Shown piece after piece: positions 13,851-22,968 of a stretch of DNA of 64,000 bases (position 1 is the stretch's first letter; each line of letters starts with the position of its first letter). The notes beneath the pieces were generated by a model that did no database searches, had not been told where the DNA came from, and was given only the letters and a program-made list of their open reading frames with translations. The stretch comes from Chrysomallon squamiferum. Lineage: Eukaryota > Mollusca > Gastropoda > Neomphalida > Peltospiridae. The translations under genes were made by a program, and so were the position numbers. Where the stretch lies: contig CM022666.1 of the NCBI GenBank assembly GCA_012295275.1, forward strand, positions 6,070,519-6,134,518. The letters are read 5' to 3'.

Positions 13851-14483
13851 ACATAATCTTTGCTTTAAATTACATTTATTTTGAGTTCAGAATCAGAAAT
13901 TGATTGTTTATAACTGCTTGGTTAAATAAGGATGTTTTTTAGAATGTTTTTTTCTTTTTAAATAACTGATTATTCCGTGTACAATGATGAAATGATTATT
14001 AAGTGAACATGTTAGACTAATTTAACATATACATTTGGTATTGCTTTTTGTTATTTATGAGAGCGGAAATGTTTTCTTCTATTCCCCGCCCGATAGGTAA
14101 ATATAAACCAAATCTTTGTTTCAAACGTCTTTAAAGAGTAATTTGAACAGAAAACGGTCAAAATAGAGGCAAAGATCAAATACTACTCTTATTAAGTTAA
14201 TGTTAATGTTCTAATCTGAAAACATAAATAAATAATAAACTGGTTAGCGAATGAACAAAACCGAAGAATGAATAAATATAGAAATAACTAATAAAAGAGA
14301 TCCAAACGTGACACTGTTTAAACGCAGCATTCTTTTCACATTTATTCAAAATAAAATATAAAATCATATGTAGACTGCATTGATTAGCTGGTTAAGAATT
14401 TCCATACTGAATTTCTTCATTTGATTACTGAGAAAGAAAAGAGAGAATACTAACTGACTGAAGAAAAAAATAAATAAAACTTA

Positions 14484-14922
14484 TGCGAGTTGTGTTCACT
14501 GGTAAATTTAGAGTGGCCTCCCTTATGTGAGATGTGTTCACTGGTATATTTAGAGTGGCCTCCCTTATGTGAGATGTGTTCACTGGTATATTTAGAGTGG
14601 CCTCCCTTATGTGAGATGTGTTCACTGGTATATTTAGAGTGGCTTCCCTTATGTGAGATGTGTTCACTGGTATATTTAGAGTGGCCTCCCTTATGTGAGA
14701 TGTGTTCACTGATATATTTGGAGTGGCCTCCCTTATGTGAGATGTATTCACTGGTATGTTTAGAGTGGCCTCCCTTACGTGAGATGTGTTCACTGGTATA
14801 TTTAGAGTGCCCTCCCTTACGTGAGATGTGTTCACTGGTATATTTAGAGTGCCCTCCCTTATGCGAGATGTGTTCACTAGTATAGTTAAAATAGCCTACC
14901 TCATGCGAGATGTATTCAGTGG
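14484..14922. repeat. 42-bp minisatellite, unit 8
   Basis: Same as unit 1. It is the last unit with a minisatellite; the next unit lacks it. Confidence 0.95.
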
Positions 14923-15767
14923 AATTAAGAAAATAACAAAGAAAAAATTCGATTAAAAAAGCATAAATAAAGAGTCAGTGAGAGCAGAGTGTATGAACTG
15001 ATTAAAAATATACGACAAATAAATAATAAATAAATCATAATATGAAAAAAAAAAAAAGAGTGAAAGAAAGGAAATAAAGATAGAAAAGATGGAAAGAAAA
15101 GAAAGAAAGAAAGAAAGAAAGAAGTAAGGACAGAAAGAAAAAAGAACGAAGGAAAGAAAGAAAATATTGAAGCAGGTTAAGGAATGAACAAAACCGAAGA
15201 ATGAATAAATATAGAAATAACTAATAAAAGAGATCCAAACGTGGTACTGTTTAAACGCAGCATTCTTTTCACATTTATTCAAAATAAAATATAAAATCAT
15301 ATGTAGACTGCATTGATTAGCTGGTTAAGAATTTCCGTACTGAATTTCATCATTTGATTACTGAGAAAAAAACCCAGAGAATACTAACTGACTAAAGAAA
15401 AAATAAATAAATCAAGGTTTATGCGACATGAAAAGTAACTTATGTCATAGTGTTGTCCTACAGTACCTTGTAATATAGAAGAGCTTTCTAACGATTAATT
15501 ATGGAAAAAAAAAAAAACAATCTTAGAAAGTAAATAAAATCATCTAACTTCCTTGTTTTATACCATTTTTTCTTATATTACATTTCATTTGTAACTTAAG
15601 AATGAAACAGATGAAATAAATGTATAGTTACTTCTTGTAACAAAAATACTTAAAACATTATAAAACGGTTGATGTAGATAAATATTACTAAATATCAGTA
15701 AGTGTCCAGAAGCCAGCAGAAGCCGGTAAGTTTGGACGACGTCTGGCTATGACAAAGTTGAGGTATC

Positions 15768-15839
15768 TCCGATGTGGTCTAGTGGTTAGGATTCCTGGCT
15801 TTCACCCAGCTGGCCCGGGTTCAATTCCCGGCATGGGAA
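15768..15839 (+). tRNA. tRNA-Glu(UUC), copy 8, two stem mismatches
   Basis: Same sequence as copy 2. It closes the last long unit. Confidence 0.82.
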
Positions 15840-16822
15840 ACATAATCTTTGCTTTAAATTACATTTATTTTGAGTTCAGAATCAGAAATTGATTGTTTAT
15901 AACTGCTTGGTTAAATAAGGATGTTTTTTTAGAATGTTTTTTTTTTTTTAAATAACTGATTATTCCGTGTACAATGATGAAATGATTATTAAGTGAACAT
16001 GTTAGACTAATTTAACATATACATTTGGTATTGCTTTTTGTTATTTATGAGAGCGGAAATGTTTTCTTCTATTCCCCGCCCGATAGGTAAATATAAACCA
16101 AATCTTTGTTTCAAACGTCTTTAAAGAGTAATTTGAACAGAAAACGGTCAAAATAGAGGCAAAGATCAAATACTACTCTTATTAAGTTAATGTTAATGTT
16201 CTAATCTGAAAACATAAATAAATAATAAACTGGTTAGCGAATGAACAAAACCGAAGAATGAATAAATATAGAAATAACTAATAAAAGAGATCCAAACGTG
16301 ACACTGTTTAAACGCAGCATTCTTTTCACATTTATTCAAAATAAAATATAAAATCATATGTAGACTGCATTGATTAGCTGGTTAAGAATTTCCGTACTGA
16401 ATTTCATCATTTGATTACTGAGAAAAAAACCCAGAGAATACTAACTGACTAAAGAAAAAATAAATAAATCAAGGTTTATGCGACATGAAAAGTAACTTAT
16501 GTCATAGTGTTGTCCTACAGTACCTTGTAATATAGAAGAGCTTTCTAACGATTAATTATGGAAAAAAAAAAACAATCTTAGAAAGTAAATAAAATCATCT
16601 AACTTCCTTGTTTTATACCATTTTTTCTTATATTACATTTCATTTGTAACTTAAGAATGAAACAGATGAAATAAATGTATAGTTACTTCTTGTAACAAAA
16701 ATACTTAAAACATTATAAAACGGTTGACGTAGATAAATATTACTAAATATCAGTAAGTGTCGAGAAGCCAGCAGAAGCCGGTAAGTTTGGACGACGTCTG
16801 GCTATGACAAAGTTGAGGTATC

Positions 16823-16894
16823 TCCGATGTGGTCTAGTGGTTAGGATTCCTGGCTTTCACCCAGCTGGCCCGGGTTCAATTCCCGGCATGGGAA
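16823..16894 (+). tRNA. tRNA-Glu(UUC), copy 9, two stem mismatches
   Basis: Same sequence as copy 2, although it lies in the short-unit tier. Confidence 0.82.
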
Positions 16895-17873
16895 ACATAA
16901 TCTTTGCTTTAAATTACATTTATTTTGAGTTCAGAATCAGAAATTGATTGTTTATAACTGCTTGGTTAAATAAGGATGTTTTTTAGAATGTTTTTTTTTT
17001 TTAAATAACTGATTATTCCGTGTACAATGATGAAATGATTATTAAGTGAACATGTTAGACTAATTTAACATATACATTTGGTATTGCTTTTTGTTATTTA
17101 TGAGAGCGGAAATGTTTTCTTCTATTCCCCGCCCGATAGGTAAATATAAACCAAATCTTTGTTTCAAACGTCTTTAAAGAGTAATTTGAACAGAAAACGG
17201 TCAAAATAGAGGCAAAGATCAAATACTACTCTTATTAAGTTAATGTTAATGTTCTAATCTGAAAACATAAATAAATAATAAACTGGTTAGCGAATGAACA
17301 AAACCGAAGAATGAATAAATATAGAAATAACTAATAAAAGAGATCCAAACGTGGTACTGTTTAAACGCAGCATTCTTTTCACATTTATTCAAAATAAAAT
17401 ATAAAATCATATGTAGACTGCATTGATTAGCTGGTTAAGAATTTCCGTACTGAATTTCATCATTTGATTACTGAGAAAAAACCCCAGAGAATACTAACTG
17501 ACTAAAGAAAAAATAAATAAATCAAGGTTTATGCGACATGAAAAGTAACTTATGTCATAGTGTTGTCCTACAGTACCTTGTAATATAGAAGAGCTTTCTA
17601 ACGATTAATTATGGAAAAAAAAACAATCTTAGAAAGTAAATAAAATCATCTAACTTCCTTGTTTTATACCATCTTTTCTGATATTACATTTCACTTGTAA
17701 CTTAAGAATGAAACAGATGAAATAAATGTATAGTTACTTCTTGTAACAAAAATACTTAAAACATTATAAAACGGTTGATGTAGATAAATATTACTAAATA
17801 TCAGTAAGTGTCCAGAAGCCACCAGAAGCCGGTAAGTTTGGACGACGTCTGGCTATGACAAAGTTGAGGTATC

Positions 17874-17945
17874 TCCGATGTGGTCTAGTAGTTAGGATTC
17901 CTGGCTTTCACCCAGGTGGCCAGGGTTCAATTCCCGGCATCGGAA
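17874..17945 (+). tRNA. tRNA-Glu(UUC), copy 10, different defects
   Basis: The acceptor stem (TCCGATG/CATCGGA) and anticodon stem pair fully. The D-loop GG is changed to AG (AGTAGTTA), and the T stem is CAGGG/CCCGG, an A50:G64 mismatch. These defects differ from those of copies 1-9, so it sits at the boundary between array tiers. Confidence 0.7.
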
Positions 17946-18429
17946 TATATTCTTTGCATTAAATTATATTTATTTTGCTATGTAAACCCTTATTTCTACT
18001 TCTTGTTGAACGTTGTTCGGAGAAATAATAGTTTTTAATCTCTTGAAATTATTTTACAATATCAGACACATGTCATTATTATAAATCGGCTGTTTATGAC
18101 AGTTTGGTTAGATAAGTTGGTAAAGAATATTTTCCTTTTTAAATAATTGGGTTACTGTAATGTGTTGTAACAAAAAGATCGTTTAAAACTAGATATTTAG
18201 ATGATTTAATTTATTGTCTAAGACTGTTTTTCTTTCGAATAATTAATCATGAGAAAGCTGTTCTCAATGGGGTATTACAAGTTAAGGCTAATAAAATCAA
18301 CCAGTTTTTAAAACTGTTTTCCTTGTGTTTCAAATACAGGTGTTTAATAAGTGAAAACGATAAGAGAAATTTTAAGCTGATAGGTTTGGACCAATTACCG
18401 ACATCTGGCTATGTCGAAGTAAAAGTATC

Positions 18430-18501
18430 TCCGATGTGGTCTAGTGGTTAGGATTCCTGGCTTTCACCCATGTGGCCCGGGTTCAATTCCCGGTATCGGA
18501 A
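18430..18501 (+). tRNA. tRNA-Glu(UUC), copy 11, one anticodon-stem mismatch
   Basis: CCATG replaces CCAGG on the 3' side of the anticodon stem (C28:U42), and the acceptor stem has a G7:U66 wobble. A T5 run starts a few nt downstream, a usable Pol III stop. Confidence 0.82.
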
Positions 18502-18944
18502 CATATTTTTCTTGCATTAGATTATATTTATTTTGAATTCTAATCCTTATTTCTATATTCTGGTTGGATATTCTTCGGATAAATAATAGTTTTTAATTTC
18601 TTGAAATTATTTTAGAATATTAGAGAACTGTCATTATCAGAAATCGGCTGTTTGTAACAGTTAGGTTAGATAAGTTGTTTAAGAATATTTTCTTTTTAAA
18701 TAATTGGTTTATTGTAATATAACGAAAAGATCGTTTAAAACTAGAGAGTTAGATGATTTAATTTATTGTCTAAGATTGTTTTTCTTTCGAATAAATAGTC
18801 ATTAGAAAGCTGTTCTCAATGGTGTATTACAAGGTAAGGTAGGACTAAACAATGATAGAAATAACTTTTCATTAAATTTTACATTCAGTCAACAGGTTTG
18901 GACCAATTGCCAACGACGTCTGGCTATGTCAGAGTTTAGGTATA

Positions 18945-19016
18945 TCCGATGTGGTCTAGTGGTTAGGATTCCTGGCTTTCACCCAGGTGGCCCGGGTTCA
19001 ATTCCCGGCATCGGAA
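18945..19016 (+). tRNA. tRNA-Glu(UUC), copy 12, fully paired
   Basis: All four stems pair, with anticodon TTC, discriminator A73 and consensus A and B boxes. The first T4 lies about 28 nt downstream. It should decode GAA (and GAG). Confidence 0.96.
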
Positions 19017-19503
19017 TATATTCTTTGCATTAAATTATATTTATTTTGCTATGTAAACCCTTATTTCTACTTCTTGTTGAACGTTGTTCGGATAAATAAT
19101 AGTTTTTAATCTCTTGAAATTATTTTACAATATCAGACAACTGTCATTATTACAAATCGGCTGTTTATAACAATTTGGTTAGATAAGTTGCTAAAGAATA
19201 TTTTCCTTTTTAAATAATTGGGTTACTGTAATGTGTTGTAACAAAAAGATCGTTTAAAACTGGAGATTTAGATGATTTAATTTATGGTCTAAGCCTGTTT
19301 TTCTTTCGAATAATTAATCATGAAAAAGCTGTTCTCAATTGGGTATTACAAGTTAAGGCTAATAAAATCAGCCAGTTTTTAAAACTGTTTTCCTTGTGTT
19401 TCAAATACAGGTGTTTAATGAGTCAAAACGATAAGAGAAATTTTAAGTTGATAGGTTTGGACCAATTACCATCGACGTCTAGCTATGTCAAAGTAAAAGT
19501 ATC

Positions 19504-19575
19504 TCCGATGTGGTCTAGTGGTTAGGATTCCTGGCTTTCACCCAGGTGGCCCGGGTTCAATTCCCGGCATCGGAA
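19504..19575 (+). tRNA. tRNA-Glu(UUC), copy 13, fully paired
   Basis: Identical in sequence to copy 12, with a T4 run about 4 nt past the 3' end as a Pol III stop. Confidence 0.97.
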
Positions 19576-20038
19576 CATATTTTACTTGCATTAAATTATA
19601 TTTATTTTGAATTCTAACCCTTATTTCTATGTTCTGGTTGGATATTCTTCGGATAAATAATAGTTTCTAATTTCTTGAAATTATTTTAGAATATTAGAGA
19701 ACTGTCATTATCAGAAATCGGCTGTTTGTAACAGTTAGGTTAGATAAGTTGTTTAAGAATATTTTCTTTTTAAATAATTGGTTTATTCAATAAACATATT
19801 GTAAATTGTAATATAACGAAAAGATCGTTTAAAACTAGAGAGTTAGATGATTTAATTTATTGTCTAAGACTGTTTTTCTTTCGAATAAATAGTCATTAGA
19901 AAGCTGTTCTCAATGGTGTATTACAAGGTAAGGTAGGACTAAACAATGATAGAAATAACTTTTCATTAAATTTTACATTCAGTCAACAGGTTTGGACCAA
20001 TTGCCAACGACGTCTGGCTATGTCAGAGTTTAGGTATA

Positions 20039-20110
20039 TCCGATGTGGTCTAGTGGTTAGGATTCCTGGCTTTCACCCAGGTGGCCCGGGTTCAATTCCC
20101 GGCATCGGAA
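20039..20110 (+). tRNA. tRNA-Glu(UUC), copy 14, fully paired
   Basis: Identical to copy 12, followed within 3 nt by a T5 run. It is the last plus-strand copy of the array. Confidence 0.97.
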
Positions 20111-20590
20111 CATTTTTCTTGCATTAAATTATATTTATTTTGAATTCTAAACCCTTATTTCTGGTTGGATATTCTTCGGATAAATTATAGTTTATAATTT
20201 CTTGAAATTATTTTAGAATATTAGACAACTGTCATTATCAGAAATAGGCTTGTTTGGAACAGTTAGGTTAGATAAGTTTTTTAAGAATATTTTTCTTTTT
20301 AAATAATTGGTTTACTGTAATTTATAAAGTTCTAAAAAATAATAACTAAATGAAATGTTTAGGAAAGGGTTGACACTTTAATAATGTCTGACAACTATTA
20401 ATATTTATCTGCTAATTCCTGAAATCGTACTACAGTTACATAATCTATTTCCTTTAGAATTTAGAGGTAAAGAAATATAATTTAAAACTGAGTGCTTATC
20501 AGAATCAATTAATGCACTAGTCTGGTTTCACGGGAGTCAGCTCGTAAGAATGAGCCGAGGTTTTTTTTTTTTTTCAGTGGTTAATTCAAA
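20111..20590. other. Decaying last array spacer and unassigned DNA
   Basis: Up to about 20320 the sequence is a diverged tier 3 spacer (tgaattctaaaccc, ggatattcttcggataaat). After that I see no gene or known repeat until LINE-like coding remains begin near 20600. Confidence 0.6.
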
Positions 20591-20599
20591 TTGTTATAA

Positions 20600-21954
20600 A
20601 TGAAAAGGGCAATAATTGTTTTTTTAAATTGCTGGCTTCCTTTTTATCAACCCTTTTTATGCTGAAATGTTATCAGCTTGGGAATATGTTAATAATGGAG
20701 AACGTATTTTCCCACTTGATATAGACGAAATATGGTCACAGCCACTTTTATCAGAATCCATTCATTAAATGTAAAAACAAATTATTACTATTTAGTTCTT
20801 TTATTAAAAGTGGAATAGTCAAAGTGGCTGATATTGCATATGAAGAAATATAAGGTTTTCTCCCTTTTACAGCTATTGTAGAAATTATTGATGAAAAATC
20901 TCCAGAATTATCTAAAAAACAAATTTATATATCTTACAATGTTAGTAAGAAATCACTCCCAGATGAATGGAAAAGTTCTTATAATAGAAATGCTAAAAGA
21001 TTAACACTTAATAAAGATATAATTTTGTTTCAGAAGAATGAAATGATAATTGTTAGTAAATTTACTGTTAAAATAATTTATTCTATATTAATTTAAAAAA
21101 ACGTTAAATCACCTACTTGTGAAGAAAAATGGAATGATCTTGGTTTTAATATATTCTGGCGACCAGTTTGGAAATGGATACACTATAGTGATAAATTTAC
21201 TGAATTTATAGACTTAGATTTTAGAACAGTTCATCATATAATATATATACATATAGTAAATTATATAGATATTGCAAAATCTCATCTAGTATATGTCCAG
21301 TGTGTTTGAAGGATGATAAAGATTTGTGCCATTTATTTTGGTATTGTGAAGAACTGACGGAATTAATATCAGTCTTTCATGAAATATGTATTCAAATATT
21401 TAAGAAAACAGGTTTTTCTCTGGATCAATGAAAAAGATTATTAATATTGGATGTTATCTAAAAATTGAAAATTGTACAATAGAATTTATTAATTATTCTT
21501 TCAATTTATAGAATATCAGTGTTCAAGAGGCGTGTGATAGCTCAACTGAAAGGAACAAACATCAGTATAATACATTTTTTTAGAAATTATGTCTATCAGT
21601 GCTTTGAAATCATTGTAAATCAATATCGTATTCAGCACAAACTTTCAATTTTTATTAACAAATATGTTAAGAATAATATTTTTCTAGAATTAAAAAATGA
21701 CATACTTATTTTCAAATATTCTTTAGCAAGCTATAAATAATAAATATCGCTATATCATAAAAATGGATAAAAGAATTTTTATTATAACATACTGTCAATA
21801 TATGTGAGTATTCTGAGTAAATAAGTATGCGTGCGTGTGAGTGTGACTGATATGTGAGAGGAAGCCTATTTTTTATTGTTGTTATTTACAGTTTTAATGT
21901 TATTTTAATTGTGTACAACTGTTGATTATATCAATAAAGATACAATTTATAAAA
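20600..21954 (+). mobile_element. Decayed LINE, C-terminal reverse-transcriptase region to 3' end
   Basis: Conceptual translation, with several frame changes and stops, gives L1/Tx1-like C-terminal signatures: a PFYAEML..AWEYV stretch near 20650, WSQPLL near 20735, and ICPVC..DLCHLFWYC (near 21290-21350), which fits the CX2CX8HX4C zinc knuckle found at the end of many LINE ORF2 proteins. A 73-codon open stretch (21519-21740) continues the C-terminus. The 3' end reads ..caataaagatacaattta and runs directly into a tRNA-Lys-like 3' half. It is not active, and the clade cannot be fixed by eye. Confidence 0.72.
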
Positions 21955-22003
21955 AGCATCAGACTTTTAATCTGAGGGTCTAGGGTTTGAGTCCTTAAGT
22001 CGG
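21955..22003 (+). pseudogene. 3' half of a tRNA-Lys(UUU)-like sequence
   Basis: Begins AGCATCAGAC, has the anticodon loop CTTTTAA (anticodon TTT) inside a perfect five-pair stem (CAGA/TCTG core), then GAGGGTCTAGGGTTTGAGTCC resembling a T arm with changes. The 5' half (acceptor and most of the D arm) is missing and is replaced by the LINE 3' end. Confidence 0.7.
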
Positions 22004-22034
22004 CTTAGTCGTTTTTCTTCTTGTACTTATTTTC

Positions 22035-22282
22035 TCAATTTTGGAGAACAATTAAGAAAATAATCAAATTCTACTAAAAAACTATACAAAGAAAATGGAT
22101 TAATTAGAAATACGGAACATGTATTAGAATATTCTTATGAATTTTATTCAAAGTTACATACACAAGAAAACATAGATATTTTTTATTATCAAATAAAATA
22201 AAGGATTCTGAAAGCGAAAACTGTGAGAAAGATATTACAATTAAAGAATTAAGCGATGCCTTAAAAAATAAAATAAAAAAGA
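22035..22282 (+). mobile_element. LINE fragment upstream of and entering the RT domain
   Basis: In one frame it reads NGLIRNTEHVLEYSYEFYSK.., then after a frame break DITIKELSDALKNKIKK. This matches the conserved linker and start of the LINE reverse transcriptase (the element normally continues with a KSPG motif). It stops abruptly at the tRNA-Glu-like fragment at 22283. Confidence 0.6.
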
Positions 22283-22332
22283 GATTCCTGGCTTCCACCC
22301 AAGCGGCCCTGGATCAATTCCCGGCATCGGAA
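22283..22332 (+). pseudogene. 3' part of a tRNA-Glu-like sequence
   Basis: Starts at GATTCCTGG and ends CCGGCATCGGAA. The acceptor 5' strand and D arm are missing, the loop reads CTTCCAC (anticodon position TCC), and the T stem is damaged (CCTGG/CCCGG with ATCAATT). Confidence 0.75.
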
Positions 22333-22885
22333 ACATAATCTGTGTTGTAAATTACATTTATTTTGAGTTCTGAACAACTGTGATTATCAGAAATATTTAA
22401 GAATGTTTCTTCTTTTTAAACAACTGTTTATTCCGTGTAGAATGATCAAATGATTATTAAGTCAACATGTTAGAATGCCTATATATTTGGTATTGCCTTT
22501 TGTTATTTATCTTTTGTGTTTAGGATTTCAAATGCTCTATAGATTCAGGTTGTAGTCTTTTCCTCAGGACTGGAATATGAATTATTATTATTATTATTCT
22601 TTTTTTTCCCCCTTCGGTTATTAAATTAAATGATCTGTGTATGTATATATTTAAATGAGTGCGGAAATGGATTACTTCTAACAAAGGTTTTCTTCTATTC
22701 CCCGCACGATATATTGATCGGTAAATAAAACCAAATCTTTATTAAAAACGTTTTTGGACGATAGTTGGAAAAGAAAACAGTCCAAACAGACGCACAGTGA
22801 GATGTAATGATCAAATTTTAATAAAATGTTGTTATTATTAAGATAGTGTTAATGTTCTAATCTGACAAAAATAAATAATACATTG
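22333..22885 (+). repeat. Isolated diverged copy of the array spacer
   Basis: Collinear with the spacer that follows each tRNA in tiers 1 and 2: aaacataatc, ttattccgtgtagaatgatc, tcttctattccccgcacgat, accaaatctttattaaaaac, ttaatgttctaatctgac. It carries about 60 bp of extra AT-rich sequence near 22550-22660. It shows that the unit once extended here or was copied as a single unit. Confidence 0.82.
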
Positions 22886-22896
22886 TCAAAAACGAA

Positions 22897-22968
22897 TTCC
22901 GATGCCGGGAATTGAACCCGGGCCGCCTGGGTGAAAGCCAGGAATCCTAACCACTAGACCACATCGGA
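22897..22968 (-). tRNA. tRNA-Glu(UUC), minus strand, fully paired
   Basis: The reverse complement is a 72-nt tRNA-Glu identical to copies 12-14 apart from C for T in the variable loop (CCAGGCGGC). All stems pair, and a T5 run follows within 10 nt on the minus strand. The orientation is opposite to the array, so it may be an inverted relic of it. Confidence 0.97.

Larger units (their letters stand above)
1..15839 (+). repeat. tRNA-Glu tandem array, tier 1: ~1.98-kb units
   Basis: tRNA-to-tRNA spacings are 1986, 1986, 1981, 1976, 1982, 1984 and 1989 bp; the window opens inside a unit. Each unit holds, in order: a tRNA-Glu, ~400 bp of AT-rich spacer, a ~190-bp block A (first unit about 369-560), a 42-bp minisatellite (about 612-1050), a GAAA-rich stretch (about 1155-1285), a second copy of the block (B, about 1293-1490, offset 924 bp from A), ~390 bp of spacer and the next tRNA. 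Units are nearly identical and differ mainly in homopolymer lengths and a few diagnostic bases. I see no protein gene in the unit; reading frames through the minisatellite are open only because 42 is a multiple of three. Confidence 0.95.
15840..17945 (+). repeat. tRNA-Glu tandem array, tier 2: two ~1.05-kb units
   Basis: Spacings fall to 1055 and 1051 bp. The units match the tier 1 unit, but the A/B block is present once and the minisatellite and GAAA stretch are absent. The block of the first short unit begins with the A-type variant (gtgacactg, near 16298) and ends with B-type bases (ccgtactgaatttcatc, near 16392). The block of the second short unit is B-type throughout (gtggtactg, near 17352). 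Confidence 0.93.
17946..20110 (+). repeat. tRNA-Glu tandem array, tier 3: diverged ~0.5-kb units
   Basis: tRNA spacings are 556, 515, 559 and 535 bp. Spacers alternate between two types: one carries an extra segment with 'ccttgtgtttcaaatacagg' (near 18320 and 19391), the other has 'gtaaggtaggactaaacaatg' type sequence, quoted here only in part (near 18835 and 19927). The spacers resemble the tier 1/2 spacer only in short stretches, but the tRNA and the ~50 bp upstream of it are conserved. The next-but-one units are more alike than neighbours, which points to a two-unit higher-order duplication. Confidence 0.88.

Noticed and set aside
1-20110. CRISPR-like regular repeat/spacer pattern
   Set aside because: Units are 0.5-2 kb and near-identical throughout with tRNA genes; eukaryotic tandem array.
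22283-22332. tRNA-Gly(UCC), from the loop CTTCCAC
   Set aside because: The rest is clearly tRNA-Glu-derived, the 5' half is missing and the T stem is damaged.
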